Origin: Brienomyrus brachyistius
Lineage: Eukaryota > Chordata > Actinopteri > Osteoglossiformes > Mormyridae
Assembly: GCF_023856365.1 (NCBI RefSeq)
Contig: NC_064542.1
Location: 23,035,838 to 23,099,837, forward strand
Direction of reading: 5' to 3'
DNA: 64,000 nucleotides
Shown: positions 1 through 11,481 of the stretch, one piece after another
Position numbering within the stretch: position 1 is the first letter of the stretch
Layout of the letters: the number at the start of each line of letters is the position of its first letter
Notes under the pieces: model-generated
What the model saw: the letters and a program-made list of their open reading frames with translations, nothing else
Told to the model about the DNA's origin: nothing
Database searches by the model: none
Position numbers and translations under genes: made by a program

Positions 1-356
1 ACGACGTGACCAAGATGTCTTCCTTCCAGAACCTGAAGACCTGGATACAGGAGTGCAACGGGCACCGCGTCTCGCCCTCCGTCCCCAGGGTCCTGGTGGG
101 CAACAAGTGTGACCTGCTCGACCAGATCCAGGTGCCTTCCAACGTGGCTCTCAAGTTCGCCGATTCCCAGAACATGCTGCTCTTCGAGACATCCGCAAAG
201 GATCCCAAGGAGAGCCAGAACGTGGACTCCATCTTCATGTGTCTGGCTTGTCGACTTAAGGCCCAGAAGTCCCTCCTCTACAGGGATGTGGAGAGAGAGG
301 ACGGCAGATTAAAGCTCTCCCAGGAACCCAACCCCAGGAACACCTGCCCGTGCTGA
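1..356 (+). CDS. rab33a: RAB33A-type small GTPase, last exon (5' part outside window)
   Basis: This is the C-terminal half of a Rab-family GTPase. Bases 1-2 finish a codon begun upstream, the first full codon is at 3-5, and the stop TGA is at 354-356. The visible protein of about 117 residues contains the guanine-specificity motif NKCD (in VLVGNKCDL) and the G5 motif ETSAK. It ends in CPC, a CXC-type double geranylgeranylation signal that anchors Rabs to membranes. [22 protein letters not shown] and [20 protein letters not shown] match my memory of vertebrate RAB33A much better than RAB33B. RAB33 proteins act in Golgi and vesicle traffic, and RAB33B binds ATG16L1. The P-loop and switch regions lie to the left of the window. 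No frameshift or early stop is seen, so the gene looks functional. The next gene, selenoprotein T, lies 7 kb downstream on the same strand. Confidence 0.93.
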   Translation, partial: DVTKMSSFQNLKTWIQECNGHRVSPSVPRVLVGNKCDLLDQIQVPSNVALKFADSQNMLLFETSAKDPKESQNVDSIFMCLACRLKAQKSLLYRDVEREDGRLKLSQEPNPRNTCPC

Positions 357-1089
357 GGGGACCCCAAAGTCCGTCTTCTCTTGGTCGAGAATCTCGTGTA
401 CTACGAAAGACGTGAAGAAACAAATTAGCATAAAGATCTCCTTCAAAAGAGCGTGCCTGCGACTGGTCCTCCTTCTCCTTGTGATGACTTCTAACTCGCC
501 TGTGTCTTCAGCCCCCCTCTGTCCTGCTCTCAATCTGTCAGTCTCCTTTTGGCCGTTTAACTTCTGCTGTTAATCTCCTCCTGCCCTAGCAAACCGACGT
601 ATGATCGTACTGCCTCTTCCTCTGTTTGTGGCCTTTCGACGAAAAAAAAGACACTGACTACTGTGTTCGTGGGCTGAGAAGTCGACTGTATTATCGATAG
701 GAAACCGGTACTGAATTCAGTATGTGACCATCTCTCTGCCAAATGTATTGCCTGTGATTTTTTTTTTTTTAATTTTAAAAACTAAATGAAAAATTATTGC
801 AGTCACAACAAAATATCAGCCCAGACTCCCAGGAGTGAAACTGTGCTGCAGGGGTATAAAACAGTATTTCAGCAGTGCAGGAACATTGTGCGGTGTGAAA
901 ACTCACCATCACAGCTAATATTCAGATCCAGCCTTCTGTGGGGGAGGGGGGGGGGGAGCAATTTAGGGATGTCAAAGGTGCAGTGTAGCTGGCCGCCAAA
1001 TATATGACTTTTGGGGAGATATTACTTCTGTAAGTATGGTTTCGCTATCACACATTTCAGCTATGCAGTGACCAGTGTTACACTGCATC

Positions 1090-1345
1090 CCAAAGCTGCC
1101 AAATACTCCTGCCGAAGATCTCCCACCCTGCAGAGTTTAGGCGCAGCCTTAATTTAACACACCTGGTAGAGATAATTCAGGTGCAGCTCAGCATTAGAGG
1201 CAGTTATATTGAACCTAAGCTGGCTGTAATACTGAGACATTAGTGAAGGGCCTGGTTATCTGTATCAGGTGTGTTAAATAAGCTGTGCCCAAACTCTGCA
1301 GGGTGGTACATCTGCACGAGGAGAACTGGGTGACCCTGCTCTAGC
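1090..1345. mobile_element. Palindromic MITE-like element (probably hAT-type)
   Basis: The left arm starts near 1123 with CCACCCTGCAGAGTTTAGG and continues to TTTAACACACCTG. The right arm is its approximate reverse complement, from CAGGTGTGTTAAATAAGC to AAACTCTGCAGGGTGG, ending at 1306. The outer parts (GAAGATCTCCC on the left, GGTACATCTGCACG on the right) extend the similarity. This resembles the common non-autonomous fish element whose ends read 'hormone-like' ACACACCTG and CTGCAGGGT. The outer limits and the target-site duplication were not resolved, so the coordinates are approximate. Confidence 0.55.
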
Positions 1346-1392
1346 CATCATACAGCTGAATGAGTAGGTGAAGCTCCACAGCAAACCGAAGG

Positions 1393-1653
1393 GAAAAACC
1401 CAGGATGGGGCGCCAACCCATTGCGGGGTACACTCACACACCAGTCACTCACACACCAGTCACTCACACACCATTCTCACCTATGGGCATTTTAGTAACT
1501 CCAGATAACCTCAGCATGTGTTTGGACTGTGGGGGGAAACCGGAGCACCTGGAAGAAACCACACAGCTACACAGGGAGAACATGCAGGCTCCACACACAT
1601 GGTGTCATACAGGAGGCTCGAACCCTGGTCCCAGAGTTGTGAGGCGACAGTGA
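1393..1653 (-). repeat. tRNA-derived SINE copy, partial
   Basis: On the minus strand this is the same SINE family as at 9902-10254, 24045-24390 and 49068-49428. Shared landmarks read on the plus strand are ACCCAGGATGGGG near the left end, the ACTCACACACCA repeats, CCTCAGCATGT, the GGGGGGAAACCGGAG block, and CGAACCCTGGTCCCAGAG near the tRNA-like head. The 3' tail and the extreme head are missing or decayed, and the copy is clearly older than the other three. Confidence 0.75.
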
Positions 1654-2879
1654 ATCCCCATCTTCTTTCAGTCATGCTAAATTAATGCTGAAAAAGTTAC
1701 ATGTTTTGTTAAAGCTCCGCCGTCCTGCGTTGATCCCCTCCGTTGTTTTCATAATCAGCTTTTCCGTAGCCGAAACCGACTAACGACTGAAAATAGAACC
1801 CGGTGCCTGAATGTCTCGCCTTTTCGGAGAGTTTCCACGTTAATGTTAACATCCGGTTCCGCGTCAGCGTGTCGTTAGCACAGCCTGCTTGTTCTTCACG
1901 TGGCTGCCCAGACTGTGACATCACTCAGGTTGGGGGAGGTCCGGTAGTGCGGAAACATGTTCTGTCCTGACACAGGAAGTCTTACCTGTGCTGTAACTGA
2001 CTCAGAGAGACCTGTCAGTTGAATCAGCCTTTGCAGTATCACAAGCAATAACACACAACAGGCATAAATCTCCATCCATCCATCCACCAACTGCCTATCC
2101 TGGACTGGCTGGTAGGAAAGAGAGAGTTCTTCTGTAGTAGCCTTCCAGCATGTCTGGCGCCTATAGGTAACAATCCCCATTCTGCTTCTGACATGAGTAT
2201 TAAGGGATGGGTTCTTAGGTGAGGTGTGTAAGTATTATGGGTTGACGAATATATATATGTTTTTCATTATGCTGTGACTGCAGGCCTTGGGGGTTTTGCT
2301 CGTCTGTAAATTTTTGAGGGGTTTTGCCCTTCCTCAGAGACTCTCATCTTCGGCAACATGCCCACTGTCAGCTGTCCATCTCCTGCAGTACAGGAACGAT
2401 TTGACTGCATTCGCCTTGTTTAGGTAGTTCAGTCAACCAGCCCAGTGACCTGAAACACACTCATCTCATTTGATTAATCTTCCAGTGATGCCCTTAGATG
2501 CACTCGAATTACATCCAATGGCGTGCTAGTCTCTAATGACTGACGTTTCACATTTGTGTCACTGACAGTATTTACTGTGCTGTTTGGTGCAGCTGTGCTA
2601 TCTGACCTTGTGAAACAATCTGATGGCAAATGGATGGTTTGGTTTTCAGTAAATTTGCATCGACTTTGGACAAGCTGACATTGACCATCATTATCACTGA
2701 GACTGACAGTTCAGTGTTGCTGCATATCTGTTGCTAGCGTTTTAGGTAACTAAGATTGTATTAGGCAACAGTGGCTGGACATTCTCCCTGTGACATTTGG
2801 GTTTCCTCCCGCTGCTCCAGTTTCCCCCTGCAGTCAAAAGATATATTTAAGCTAATTGACATCTCTACACCTATCTGTA

Positions 2880-3195
2880 ATGTGTGTGTGTGTCTGTGTG
2901 TTTGTGGATTAGGTTAATATTACATTGTGGGGAGCAAATGTCCCTCACAATGTAATAAAAATCTGTTATTTTGACATCGTGGAGACCATTTTTCAGGTCC
3001 CCACAAATATCTGTGAATGTAATCAAAAAACTGAAAATGCCACAAGTCTCACATGTTAATTGGTTGCTTATGGTTAAGGTTAGGGCTGAGTAGTGGTGAA
3101 GGATGTCATAGTTAGCATTAGCATTTTTCATATAGAAATGAATTATCGGTCCCCTCAAAGATATGATTACAGATCTGTGTGTGTGTGTGTGTGTG
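2880..3195 (+). repeat. Interspersed repeat flanked by GT runs, copy 1
   Basis: Landmarks are TACATTGTGGGGAGCA, TTTTTCAGGTCCCCACAA, AATCTGTGAATGTAATC, TTATGGTTAAGGTTAGGG and ATAGAAATGAATTATCGG, with GT dinucleotide runs on both sides. Similar blocks occur at 34630-34850, 59591-59860 and 62395-62700, and a weaker one at about 18720-18900. All are in the same orientation. This is a familiar middle-repetitive teleost sequence, but I cannot name the family with certainty. Confidence 0.65.
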
Positions 3196-3215
3196 TTGTT
3201 GTTGTTGTTGTTGTT
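3196..3215. repeat. (GTT)n short tandem repeat
   Basis: A short run of GTT units follows directly on the GT run that closes the preceding interspersed repeat. Confidence 0.85.
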
Positions 3216-3335
3216 GCCCTGCAGTGGACTGGCATCCCATCCGGAGTCCACTCCTGCCTTTCTGCTAGGGATGGGCTCCACGGCCCTGTGAACCTGGCCA
3301 GGGTAAGTGGTTCGAAGTTGGATGGAGATTCCTGC
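3213..3335 (+). repeat. SINE 3' tail fragment
   Basis: CCCTGCAGTGGACTGGCAT, CCCATCC, GATGGGCTCCACGG and the ending TTGGATGGA match the general layout of tailed fish SINEs (CCCTGCGATGGACTGGC ... GGATAAGCGG ... ATGGATGGA). Only the 3' part is present; the tRNA-like head is missing. Confidence 0.55.
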
Positions 3336-3790
3336 ATGATGCCTGAGAACAGGCAGCCATATTGGTTACTTAATGGATGATGAAGGTCTTTGTGTGTTTT
3401 TCAGAAAGATTTTCTGTAAATGGTATATCCTCGGTAAAAAAAATGCTTTATTTGTGGTGACATAAGGCTTCTCGACATTAGCTGTTCAATAAGTGTGAGC
3501 CATCGGTTTGAGCTGTTTAAACGTGACGCGTATATTCTGCCACAGTGTTAACCCAGTAGATCGGAAATCTTGTAAAAACCTACACTCAGATCAAATCAGA
3601 ACATTCCTGTCCAGTGTTCTCATCCTGTTTGGAAATCCATAAAGGTGCTGGATTTGATACAGGTCTCCCCTTGCATACTGAGGCTTTTACACCCTGACTA
3701 ATTTCATGCTTTAACGGGACAATTGTGAAACACTCATGAGTAACAGAACTTGTATGCTTTGAAAATAAAGCAAATAAACTGTGCCACTGT

Positions 3791-6700
3791 GGACAGAATT
3801 GTCTCGTTAATCAAACTGCAAGGTATGTTCCATAAGTAATATCAATCACCTGTACAAAATCATTCGATTCTCTCCCAGACAATCTGCAGAAGGCAAACCA
3901 ACCTCTCAAACAAGGTAGTGCTATGATAAGCACAAGGTGTGGAAGTTCAGCCTGGTATTGGAGAATGGCATAGAACCTGGTTCTCTTATTGAACTGAGAA
4001 GAAGAATTCAAAGAGGTGAATGAACCTCATACATGACGCTGTAATTTTCTGTCATGCTTGTCCATTCATAAAAACATCCGCATTGTGTTCACGATGAAGA
4101 AACACTGTGATGAGCTTTTCTTAAGTGGTTTAATAGCATTTTCTTTAAAATCAGAGTCGTCTTTGTGGAAGGGAGCGAGAGAGAGGGCTGAAATCTCAAA
4201 CTAGATCCAGCATGACCTAATTGTCACATAAACTGTTACGTGACAGGTTTTAGAAATCCAGAGATGGAAGAGGCTGTCAAGCAGAAATCAAAATCTCCAG
4301 ATGGCTGTAAAACCCACTCGAATGTCTCCAAGCAGTTATTGAACTCTTACACTGACTTTATTTAATGCAACATGCTATATATATATATCGGTAAATGACA
4401 GATGGGTGGGCAGGGTAGCCCAGACCTCTTTTTCCCTAGCAACACAACCTCAGAATGTTCCAGATTATTCAGGTACTTTCTGCCTAAATCTGTCTCATTT
4501 TACAGCCATTATTTATTTGCGAAGTACTGTTTTCTTAATAATTATCGTAAATTACATGGAGAGGTTACTACTACTCAACACTGCTCTCCTGCTACCCAGA
4601 ATAACCTTGGGCTGCTGTCAGATCCATAGGCCCAAGCAGACTCCAGCACAGATGTTTACATTGTAAGTATGTTTATATAGTAGAGATTCCAGAATAGACT
4701 GGTAGTATTTAGCACTTAGTAATAGAATAGGTAGATAATGGCACAGACCTGTGAGCAAAAAGTTACTGGTTTAAGGATCAAAAGAGACTTTCCTTAATAA
4801 GCTGCTGTAGGCTACTATTCCATATTTATGAGGATGTTTTTGAATCCAAACATTTTATATGTTCTATTTTAAAAGCATAATTACCACCTGAGATCTGTAT
4901 TCCTGTTGAATAATACATCTTCAGATGCACCTTGACACATCTATGATGATGCAACCTGGAGGAATCAGGTGTTCTGGGGGGTTTTCAGGACTTTACGGGG
5001 ACCAAAGAGATGCAGGCAGAACTGCCCTACCTCTGGTGAACCCAGTGGCCCCTGCAGAGGGATCGTCCTGCAGATGCTCTGCTGCCCTGGGCGGCACATG
5101 GCACACTCTCTCTCTCCCCATTTAATGAGACCCGGCACCTGCCCCGTCTCGCTTTCATTAGCTACCTCCCTCTTAACTTCCCAGGGAACTTTCAGCTGTA
5201 GCATCACCTTCTCCTTAGATCTTTCACACTGCAACGCCATATCTGGCAGTGGTGTTTGCCTATTTGGCTGTTTCCTCACTCTGACTTCCAGTTGCCAGTG
5301 AATTCCCATCTTGCCAGGAGACCTGAGGATAACCTGGGCAGTGGCTGCACTCCTGTTCTGACATATTCCATTGGCTGAGCAGCTGGGAACCGATGCTTAC
5401 TGGTACTGATGCCTCTGCAGAAGGTGCGACATTCATGATACCAGCAACAGCAGCCTTCCCTGAGAGCTTTCGGGCAGCAAATGAGGCCTGCTGCCCTGCT
5501 TCACTGCTCCGTGTTCTTGTCAGAAGGCCATGATGGTAAGAAGAGTTAGTTCCGATGTCAGATACTTACTAAATTAATTCAGTCACTCTGAAATCACATC
5601 TAGATAAGAGCATCTGGAACCTGAGTGATACTGTTGATCAATATCATAGCAGCTCTGGAGCGAGTGCAGGGATTCCTGGAGTCAGCTTGGAGTTGGAAAC
5701 TCCCTCTGCTCTCACTCCACCCTAGAGCTGGAGGTCCCTCAATGCCCTGGAAGCACTTCTGACAAAAGCAAGGAAGTCTGAAACACTGCCAATCCTGATT
5801 GACATATTTTTATAGTTTTTTTTTTTGTGGAATTTCCAGGTGTGAACCTGTGAACCTCATCAGCTTGTCTCAACTAGCGTGAAACAGTGTAAACCACTTA
5901 CTGGTATATACCACTTACTGGGGGCATTGTGGTATAGCTACCAGTGTAAACCAGACCAGTTCAGATTTTCAAAATTTCCCTTGCACAAATTTCCATTAAG
6001 ATAATGAAAGATATTTATATTAAGAACAACCCCAATGAAAAAGTAGGAAAGAGTAAATCCTGGCAGTAGACTTTGCAGCCCCTGTACAGGGCTGCCCCTC
6101 CAGAATCTGCCAAGGAATGCATCTCCCATCAGATTCCCATGCCCAGTCGATGGTTCTGTGACTAAAGCTGTTTTCTGTCTCTTCTCTGAAGTGGAGCATG
6201 TCTTCTGAAGTGGAGCATGTCTTCCTAATTTTACTTCAGGCATCTTGTCTCACAAGGATGTATTTCTGTCACAGTGTCTTGTCTGACGTTACCTTAATTT
6301 AATACTCCAAAAAGAAGGTAGATAATGTGTGATTAACGGTATTACACAGCTGAAACAATATTTAAAAGGCTGAATTTTATATGGGAGAATAGAAACTGTT
6401 GCTAGAAGGAATTTTGTGGACCTGACAGGTGCCCAGAGTCTGTTTTTTTTCCTTATTGTAACATAAACTGCATTTCAGCTCAGTGAAATCTACATCTCCT
6501 AAATCTAAATGTAGTGGTGGAACAAAACCCAATTCTTCTAGCATTTTATAAACATTGCTTTTTTTCTAGGAATGTCTGATTTATGTTGATTAACATAAAT
6601 ATTGTGGAAAAATTCAATTTCAAGATGGAAAATCTCTGTGACACTCCTTTCTGTCTATTACATATAAATGAATATTTAAACATAGTATTGGTCGTTGGTC

Positions 6701-7330
6701 TGTCATTGATTAATAGATATCATTTTAAATATTTTAATTTAGTTTCGTTAAGTTTGGTGCTGACAATAAAGTATCTGGATATTTAATGAAATGTAGTAAG
6801 TTGTTTTTATACGACTCCTAACTAAATATTTCACAGTTTGTGAGTTAATAAAAAGTTATAACTGGTAAATAGAGCCTTCAAATTTCTGCCATCATCATAC
6901 TTAACCGTGAATGCGTTTATTTGATTAAATTCTGCTAATTTATTCCCTTACTGGTCACGTAATCATTAATGGCTTTCTGTCTCTTAAAATCCTTTTTTAT
7001 TGTTTATAATACTTTAAAAATAAATTGATTCTTTATTTAGCTGCATGAGATCCAAAAATTACTTTTGAATACCATAGGGATCATGTTTAAACGCATTAAA
7101 GTCCTGCTGTTAATTCATTCAACAGCTCAATCAAGGCTCATTAACCGGGTCGATTAGGTCGCTGCACTGGCGATAAGAACTTCCAGCTGTAGGGAATGAT
7201 TTGCCCGGCTTGTCATTCTGACCTCCCGTCACCATGTGGCGTCTGTCTTATACGCAGGCTGCAGAAGAAGAAGAAGAGTGCGTGAACGTGTACCTGTACA
7301 ATGTTCTCGCGATAACTTGGGTGTAAGGGA
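3791..7330. other. Gene-free stretch between rab33a and selenot2
   Basis: No exon, RNA gene or clear mobile element was recognised. The first part has mixed composition, and 6440-7100 is AT-rich with several stretches resembling homeodomain sites. The open frames at 4965-5309 and 5938-6243 are short, have no recognisable domain, and are probably chance. Confidence 0.5.
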
Positions 7331-7620
7331 ACCTGTCGTCCCAGTAGCAACTGAACGGGGCTAAGCGCAGAAGAGCCCCACGAAGGCGCCCAACCCGGCG
7401 GCGGAATGGCCGAGTACAGCCGGACGGGCATCCTGACGGCACTGCTGCTGTTTACGGTCGTCACTCTGCGGGATTTTTATCTCGGCAGGAATTTAAGTGA
7501 AGAGCAGCAGCGGGAGCGGCAGGCCGCCGACATCCGGGGCGCCGTGCCCGAAAGCCCGCGGAACCTGGATGCGTTGAAGACCGGCAAGCCGCAGATGTAC
7601 ATGGGCCCGGTTCTGAGGTT
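7331..7620 (+). promoter_or_regulatory. CpG-rich promoter and first-exon region of selenot2
   Basis: CpG frequency rises sharply here compared with the AT-rich DNA upstream and downstream. The region spans the sequence just upstream of the ATG at 7406 and the rest of coding exon 1. No TATA box stands out. This fits a housekeeping-type promoter, but the transcription start cannot be placed from sequence alone. Confidence 0.5.
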
Positions 7621-10600
7621 TCAGTACTGGTACTGTCATCCGTCCACTTTTTTTTGTTATTTTTTTTTTAAAGATATTTAACGTTTTTATTTCAGCATAT
7701 TCCCCCCTCTCCCATGCCTAGTCAGAGGTGTCTGCCATTTAGCGGGTTTAAATCCCGGCGGCTTGCCAGTTTGACGCCTTATTTACGGCTGTGGGCAGTG
7801 CTGGGACCCCGTAGTTTATTTTCATGATGCTTCTCGGCGTGACCAAGTACAATGGCCCTTGCCTTACCGTGATTTTTTTTTAAGCAAATTATCTGCGTAT
7901 TTTTCTTGACATTGCCCCATAAAGTGAACCAAACGTGTAATAGAGAGACGGATGTTTATCTTACTATTGTATTAAAAAAAAAATTGACGTCTTCAAACGT
8001 CTTGACATCTGTGTATTTAAACTGACAGCTTGGTGTCGAAGTCTTTAGAGATTTAGCTAATGTTCAAGCTGATTAAATTTCTTTGTCTCTCAGGATAATC
8101 CCTGACCTACTAGATATATAAAGCAGACTCCTTGCTGCCTTGCATTTATGTAAAATTTAAGAGTGTAACTTGTAATGTAGCTTGTAACCATCTTCTGCTG
8201 GTCCGTTTGTATCCAGCACCAGATCAGGAACCTTTCAGTCGTTTCCATTGCAACACTTTGTTTGGATGATGGTTAAATTCGCTTATTGATTAAGCACTAC
8301 ATTTTGTTGCAAAATTGCCTGAAAACATTAAGGCTGGCTCCCTGCCGTAATCTGCTGGATGTCTTCAGTTTTCAGCTGCTGTCTAACCCTGAATCGCTTA
8401 CGGCGGTTAAAGTTTGGGTGTGGATTTGTGGTTCATATAATGCTGGGATGGCACTGTGGCTTTTCTTTGACCATCTGGTGGCGATAATTAATGGGAATGA
8501 GAGAGCAGCACACAGTAAACCTCGATTCTCACTAATCCTCTTAACCTGTCGGGTTGCTGCTTTGCCAGTGTAGTGAAATTGGCTGGGCATCGTGAATACT
8601 CTGTCACAGCACCCTGCATCCTGCCAGCCTCTTACTATTGTGATGTGTGTTTTTGGAGGGCTCTCTTCTGGGGCTCAGCTTTTATTTGTGCCCCTCCATT
8701 CTCCCAAACAGCATTTCCTGAGGGTACAGCAAGGTGTACCAGGAGTACTCTTGGTCTATCAGCCAGTTGTACCCGGACATCAAAATCGAGGGAGAAAACT
8801 ACCCTCCAAAACCCATCAACAAGTAAGTAGATGCTTTAACAGACTTTGTTCTGCTATGACTTTGCCTGCAGGGTATATTAACTTCACGCTCTTCTCATTT
8901 CTCATAGGTACGTTGCAAATTTCATTTCCTATTTCAAACTCCTCGTCATCGCCCTGATCGTAAGTGGCCAGAATCCTTTTCCTCTCCTTGGAATCCACAC
9001 TCCAGCTATTTGGTCATGGGGCCAAGACAATAAGGTGAGGACTGGAGGGGCTTGTGCTCAAGGTTTTTAAACACTGCGGCTGTACGTGTGCAGCAAAATA
9101 GTCACTCGTTCATTTGGCAGCAGTGTTCCTCACACACACATTCAAGTGCACACATTGTGCTTTGCTTTATGTGTTAAGTAAGCTGACAGCATTTTACTGT
9201 GGTGTCGCATGGTAATATAATTGGATTAATGAATGTCCCCCCCCCATAGTCCCACTGATTGCCTGTGTATCAGGGCAGATGCAGGGCTTGGCAGTTGTGA
9301 GCCGCCTTCTGCATTTTGCAGTCCTAGGAGTCCACGGTGGTTCCGGAATTCGCTTGAGATCCAGCTTGTGTGGTTTTGGCCTGATATTTCCGGCGTGTGA
9401 CTTTCAGTTGTAACCAGTTCGTTTTTCTTGGCTCTTGCGGCTGGCGTCGTGCGTAAATGAACCCCTTGCTCGGCTTTAGGCCTCGTTTTGTTTGAAGCAG
9501 CTACAGCTTCACAGGGGTGATGAAGCTGGCTGATGCTATGGAGAAGGTGAAGGCCTGTTGACCTACTGTACCGCGGCTATAAATGTCTGCTCCTGTGTTT
9601 CACCTCCCAGATATTTTCCTGCCTGATGATGTTTTTCATCAGCAATATGCTGGAGACCCATTTCTTATCTACAGGGGCTTTTGAGATCACTCTCAACGGT
9701 GAGTGTCTTCCTTCGTTTATGGTTTCATCTTTGCCTCAGTGGTTAACATCTGTACTTGATTCTTTGGTTTCCCTCTGTCATTCTCTTCATGATACTTTCT
9801 GAATATCTGTCTGCTTGACTGCCTACCTCTCCAGCGCAATAGGGGCAATATGACGGCTTATGGTTTCTATTAATCAGAAGTCCTGCTTTGACGCTAAATC
9901 ATTCATCCATTTTCTAAATCACTTATCCAACTGGGTCGCGGGGGCTCCGGAGCCTATCCCGGAAGCAATGGGCACGAGGCAGGGAACAACCCAGGATGGG
10001 GGGCCAGCCCATCGCAAGGCACACTCACACACCATTCACTCACACACGCACACCTATGGGCAATGTGGCAACTCCAGTTAGCCTCAGCATGTTTTTGGAC
10101 TGTGGGGGGGAAACCGGAGTACCCGGAGGAAACCCCATGACGACATGGGGAGAACATGCAAACTCCACACACATGTGACCCAGGCGGAGACTCAAACCCG
10201 GGTCCCAGAGGTGTGAGGCAACAGTGCTAACCACTGCATCGCCATGCCGCCCCCTGACACAAAATCAATAGAAGTTTAATAGTTTTCTTTAAGGCTCTTA
10301 AATTACTTTTCGGTGGTTGTACCCTGCCTAATCTGTAACTGAAATTGGGCTTATGCAACATTATCTTCCCTCAAGCCGTCAGACTCCTGAACTGGACTGA
10401 CACACACACACACACACCTCTATACACTCCACTACCTCAAGAACTTTTTGCACAACCCGTTGCACTTTACACTTGGCCTGTCTTATCCATTATCATCTCT
10501 TCTATTTCCTCTGTTGCCCTCTCTTGCATTGCACTGTTTTTGCAATGTTTACACACTTTCACTTTCTGTAGTCCTGCGTTGATGTACTGTAGTGTTATAT

Positions 10601-10868
10601 GCAGTCCTGCGTTGATGTACTGTAGTGTTATGTGTAGGAACATTGTCCCGTTTCACTATGTACTGTATTACTGTATATGGTTGAAATGACAATAAAAGCC
10701 ACTTGACTCGTATGTGCAATTGCTTATGGAAAACTCTTCACTTTATTTCCTACAGATGTACCAGTTTGGTCAAAGCTGAATTCAGGACGTGTACCTAACA
10801 TCCAGGAGCTTTTTCAAATCCTCGATAATCACCTGAAGATGAATCAAGTCGGCAATGTCTTCCCATAG
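7406..10868 (+). CDS. selenot2: Selenoprotein T paralogue (five coding exons, one Sec)
   Basis: Coding exons are 7406-7629, 8712-8822, 8908-9034, 9611-9698 and 10756-10868 (stop TAG 10866-10868). They total 663 bases, or 220 residues, and all four introns have GT/AG borders. Selenoprotein T is an ER thioredoxin-like oxidoreductase of the Rdx family. The CxxU redox motif reads CISU: its Cys codon is split by intron 1 (TG + C) and Sec is the UGA at 8719-8721, residue 78. Downstream, LYPDIKIEGENY, the membrane-prone FKLLVIALIVSG, AIWSWGQDNK and LSTGAFEITLNDVPVWSKL closely parallel vertebrate SELENOT. The N-terminus (MAEYSRTGILTALLLFTVV) has a hydrophobic segment that could be a signal peptide or anchor, followed by a charged linker unlike the classic SELENOT leader. 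That points to the fish-specific selenot2 paralogue, although the paralogue name is less certain than the family. Intron 4 contains a SINE and a LINE tail. Confidence 0.9.
8719..8721 (+). other. In-frame UGA read as selenocysteine
   Basis: The TGA falls exactly at the U of the CxxU redox motif of selenoprotein T, inside an otherwise open exon 2. Reading continues in frame through three more exons to a TAG. If it were a true stop, the protein would end after 77 residues and lose its fold. It lies close to the 5' end of exon 2 and far from the last exon, so inefficient recoding could expose the transcript to nonsense-mediated decay. Confidence 0.92.
9902..10254 (-). repeat. tRNA-derived SINE in selenot2 intron 4
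   Basis: This is a near full-length minus-strand copy. On the minus strand the head reads GGCGGCATGGCGATGCAGTG and carries box-B-like GGGTTTGAGTC, which shows its tRNA origin; the tail ends in an ATGGATGAA-like run. Flanks give an imperfect target-site duplication: TGACGCTAAATCA at 9889-9901 and TGACACAAAATCA at 10255-10267, with two mismatches. It lies within the intron and does not touch the splice sites. Confidence 0.85.
10355..10710 (+). mobile_element. LINE 3' end fragment (intron 4 of selenot2)
   Basis: The sequence GTCAGACTCCTGAACTGGAC, a short CA run, GTTGCACTTTACACTTGG and the terminal AATGACAATAAAAGCCACTT form a 3' end commonly seen on fish LINEs. There is an internal tandem duplication: GTCCTGCGTTGATGTACTG occurs at about 10571 and again at about 10604. 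There is no coding capacity. A minus-strand relative of the terminal piece is at 21570-21650. Confidence 0.65.
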
Positions 10869-11394
10869 AACTAGTTTCCATGCTTAGTAAGTATTTAAGC
10901 AGATGTGTCTTTTACAGCTTGGCAGGTGACTTTGTCTAACTCTACAATGGGCTTTTGTTAATGAAATCCAAGGTAGGAAGAACAATACTGTGAACATCGG
11001 GGCCTTCTCAAGAACACTGATTTGGTGAAGAGGGTTAGAAAGGGAATTTGCATGGTGTGAAGAGGGTCTAACTTCATTAGAGTTGATTCTGAGTTTGGGG
11101 GAATTGCCTTTGGGCGCTTTTCTGCAGCACCAGGTATCGAGCTTCTGGTACTTCAAAGTGTTGGTTTTCCACTGGCATAAAAACTGGTACCGGCGCCGAA
11201 TGACATCACGACGCCAGGTGGGGTATTTTGTACTGAATCCGAAAAATGGCTGTAGCAAAAAAAAAAAAAAAAAAAAAAAACACTTGCCATGCTTCGCAAT
11301 TTTAATTATTCCTTTTATAGATTCTTATGTTTTAAAAATCAGTTTAAAGTTTTCCTCTGCTGCTTTTGCATGATTGTCTTGGAGAATGTATTCA

Positions 11395-11460
11395 GCAATC
11401 ATAATGATTTTCATCCTTACTCTTTAAATCACTCGAGGATGGGTTTGTGAGAAGTTTATG
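11395..11460 (+). promoter_or_regulatory. Candidate SECIS element for selenot2
   Basis: A SECIS hairpin must lie in the 3' UTR for the UGA to be recoded. Here ATGA (11404-11407) and TGA (11448-11450) sit at the base of a stem. CATCCTT pairs with GAGGATG, and two T-G wobbles and two U-U mismatches lie next to the quartet. The apical loop contains AAA. A short outer helix (CATA with TATG) is possible. The weak point is that the AAA lies 18 bases after ATGA, farther than the usual distance of roughly a dozen bases. It is the best candidate I found in the 2.4 kb interval, but it is not proven. Confidence 0.4.
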
Positions 11461-11481
11461 GAGTCTTTTGTATCATAAATA

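Larger units (their letters stand above)
357..3790 (+). other. Probable rab33a 3' UTR and downstream flank
   Basis: No coding sequence is recognisable here. AATAAA polyadenylation signals occur at 3764-3769 and 3773-3778, so the 3' UTR could be up to about 3.4 kb long, although an earlier end is possible. The stretch is broken by decayed repeats listed separately (about 1090-1345, 1393-1653, 2880-3195 and 3213-3335). A short run of CATC units at 2070-2090, followed by a decayed SINE-like tail, looks like another minus-strand SINE remnant. Short open frames here are not conserved-looking and overlap repeats. Confidence 0.4.
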
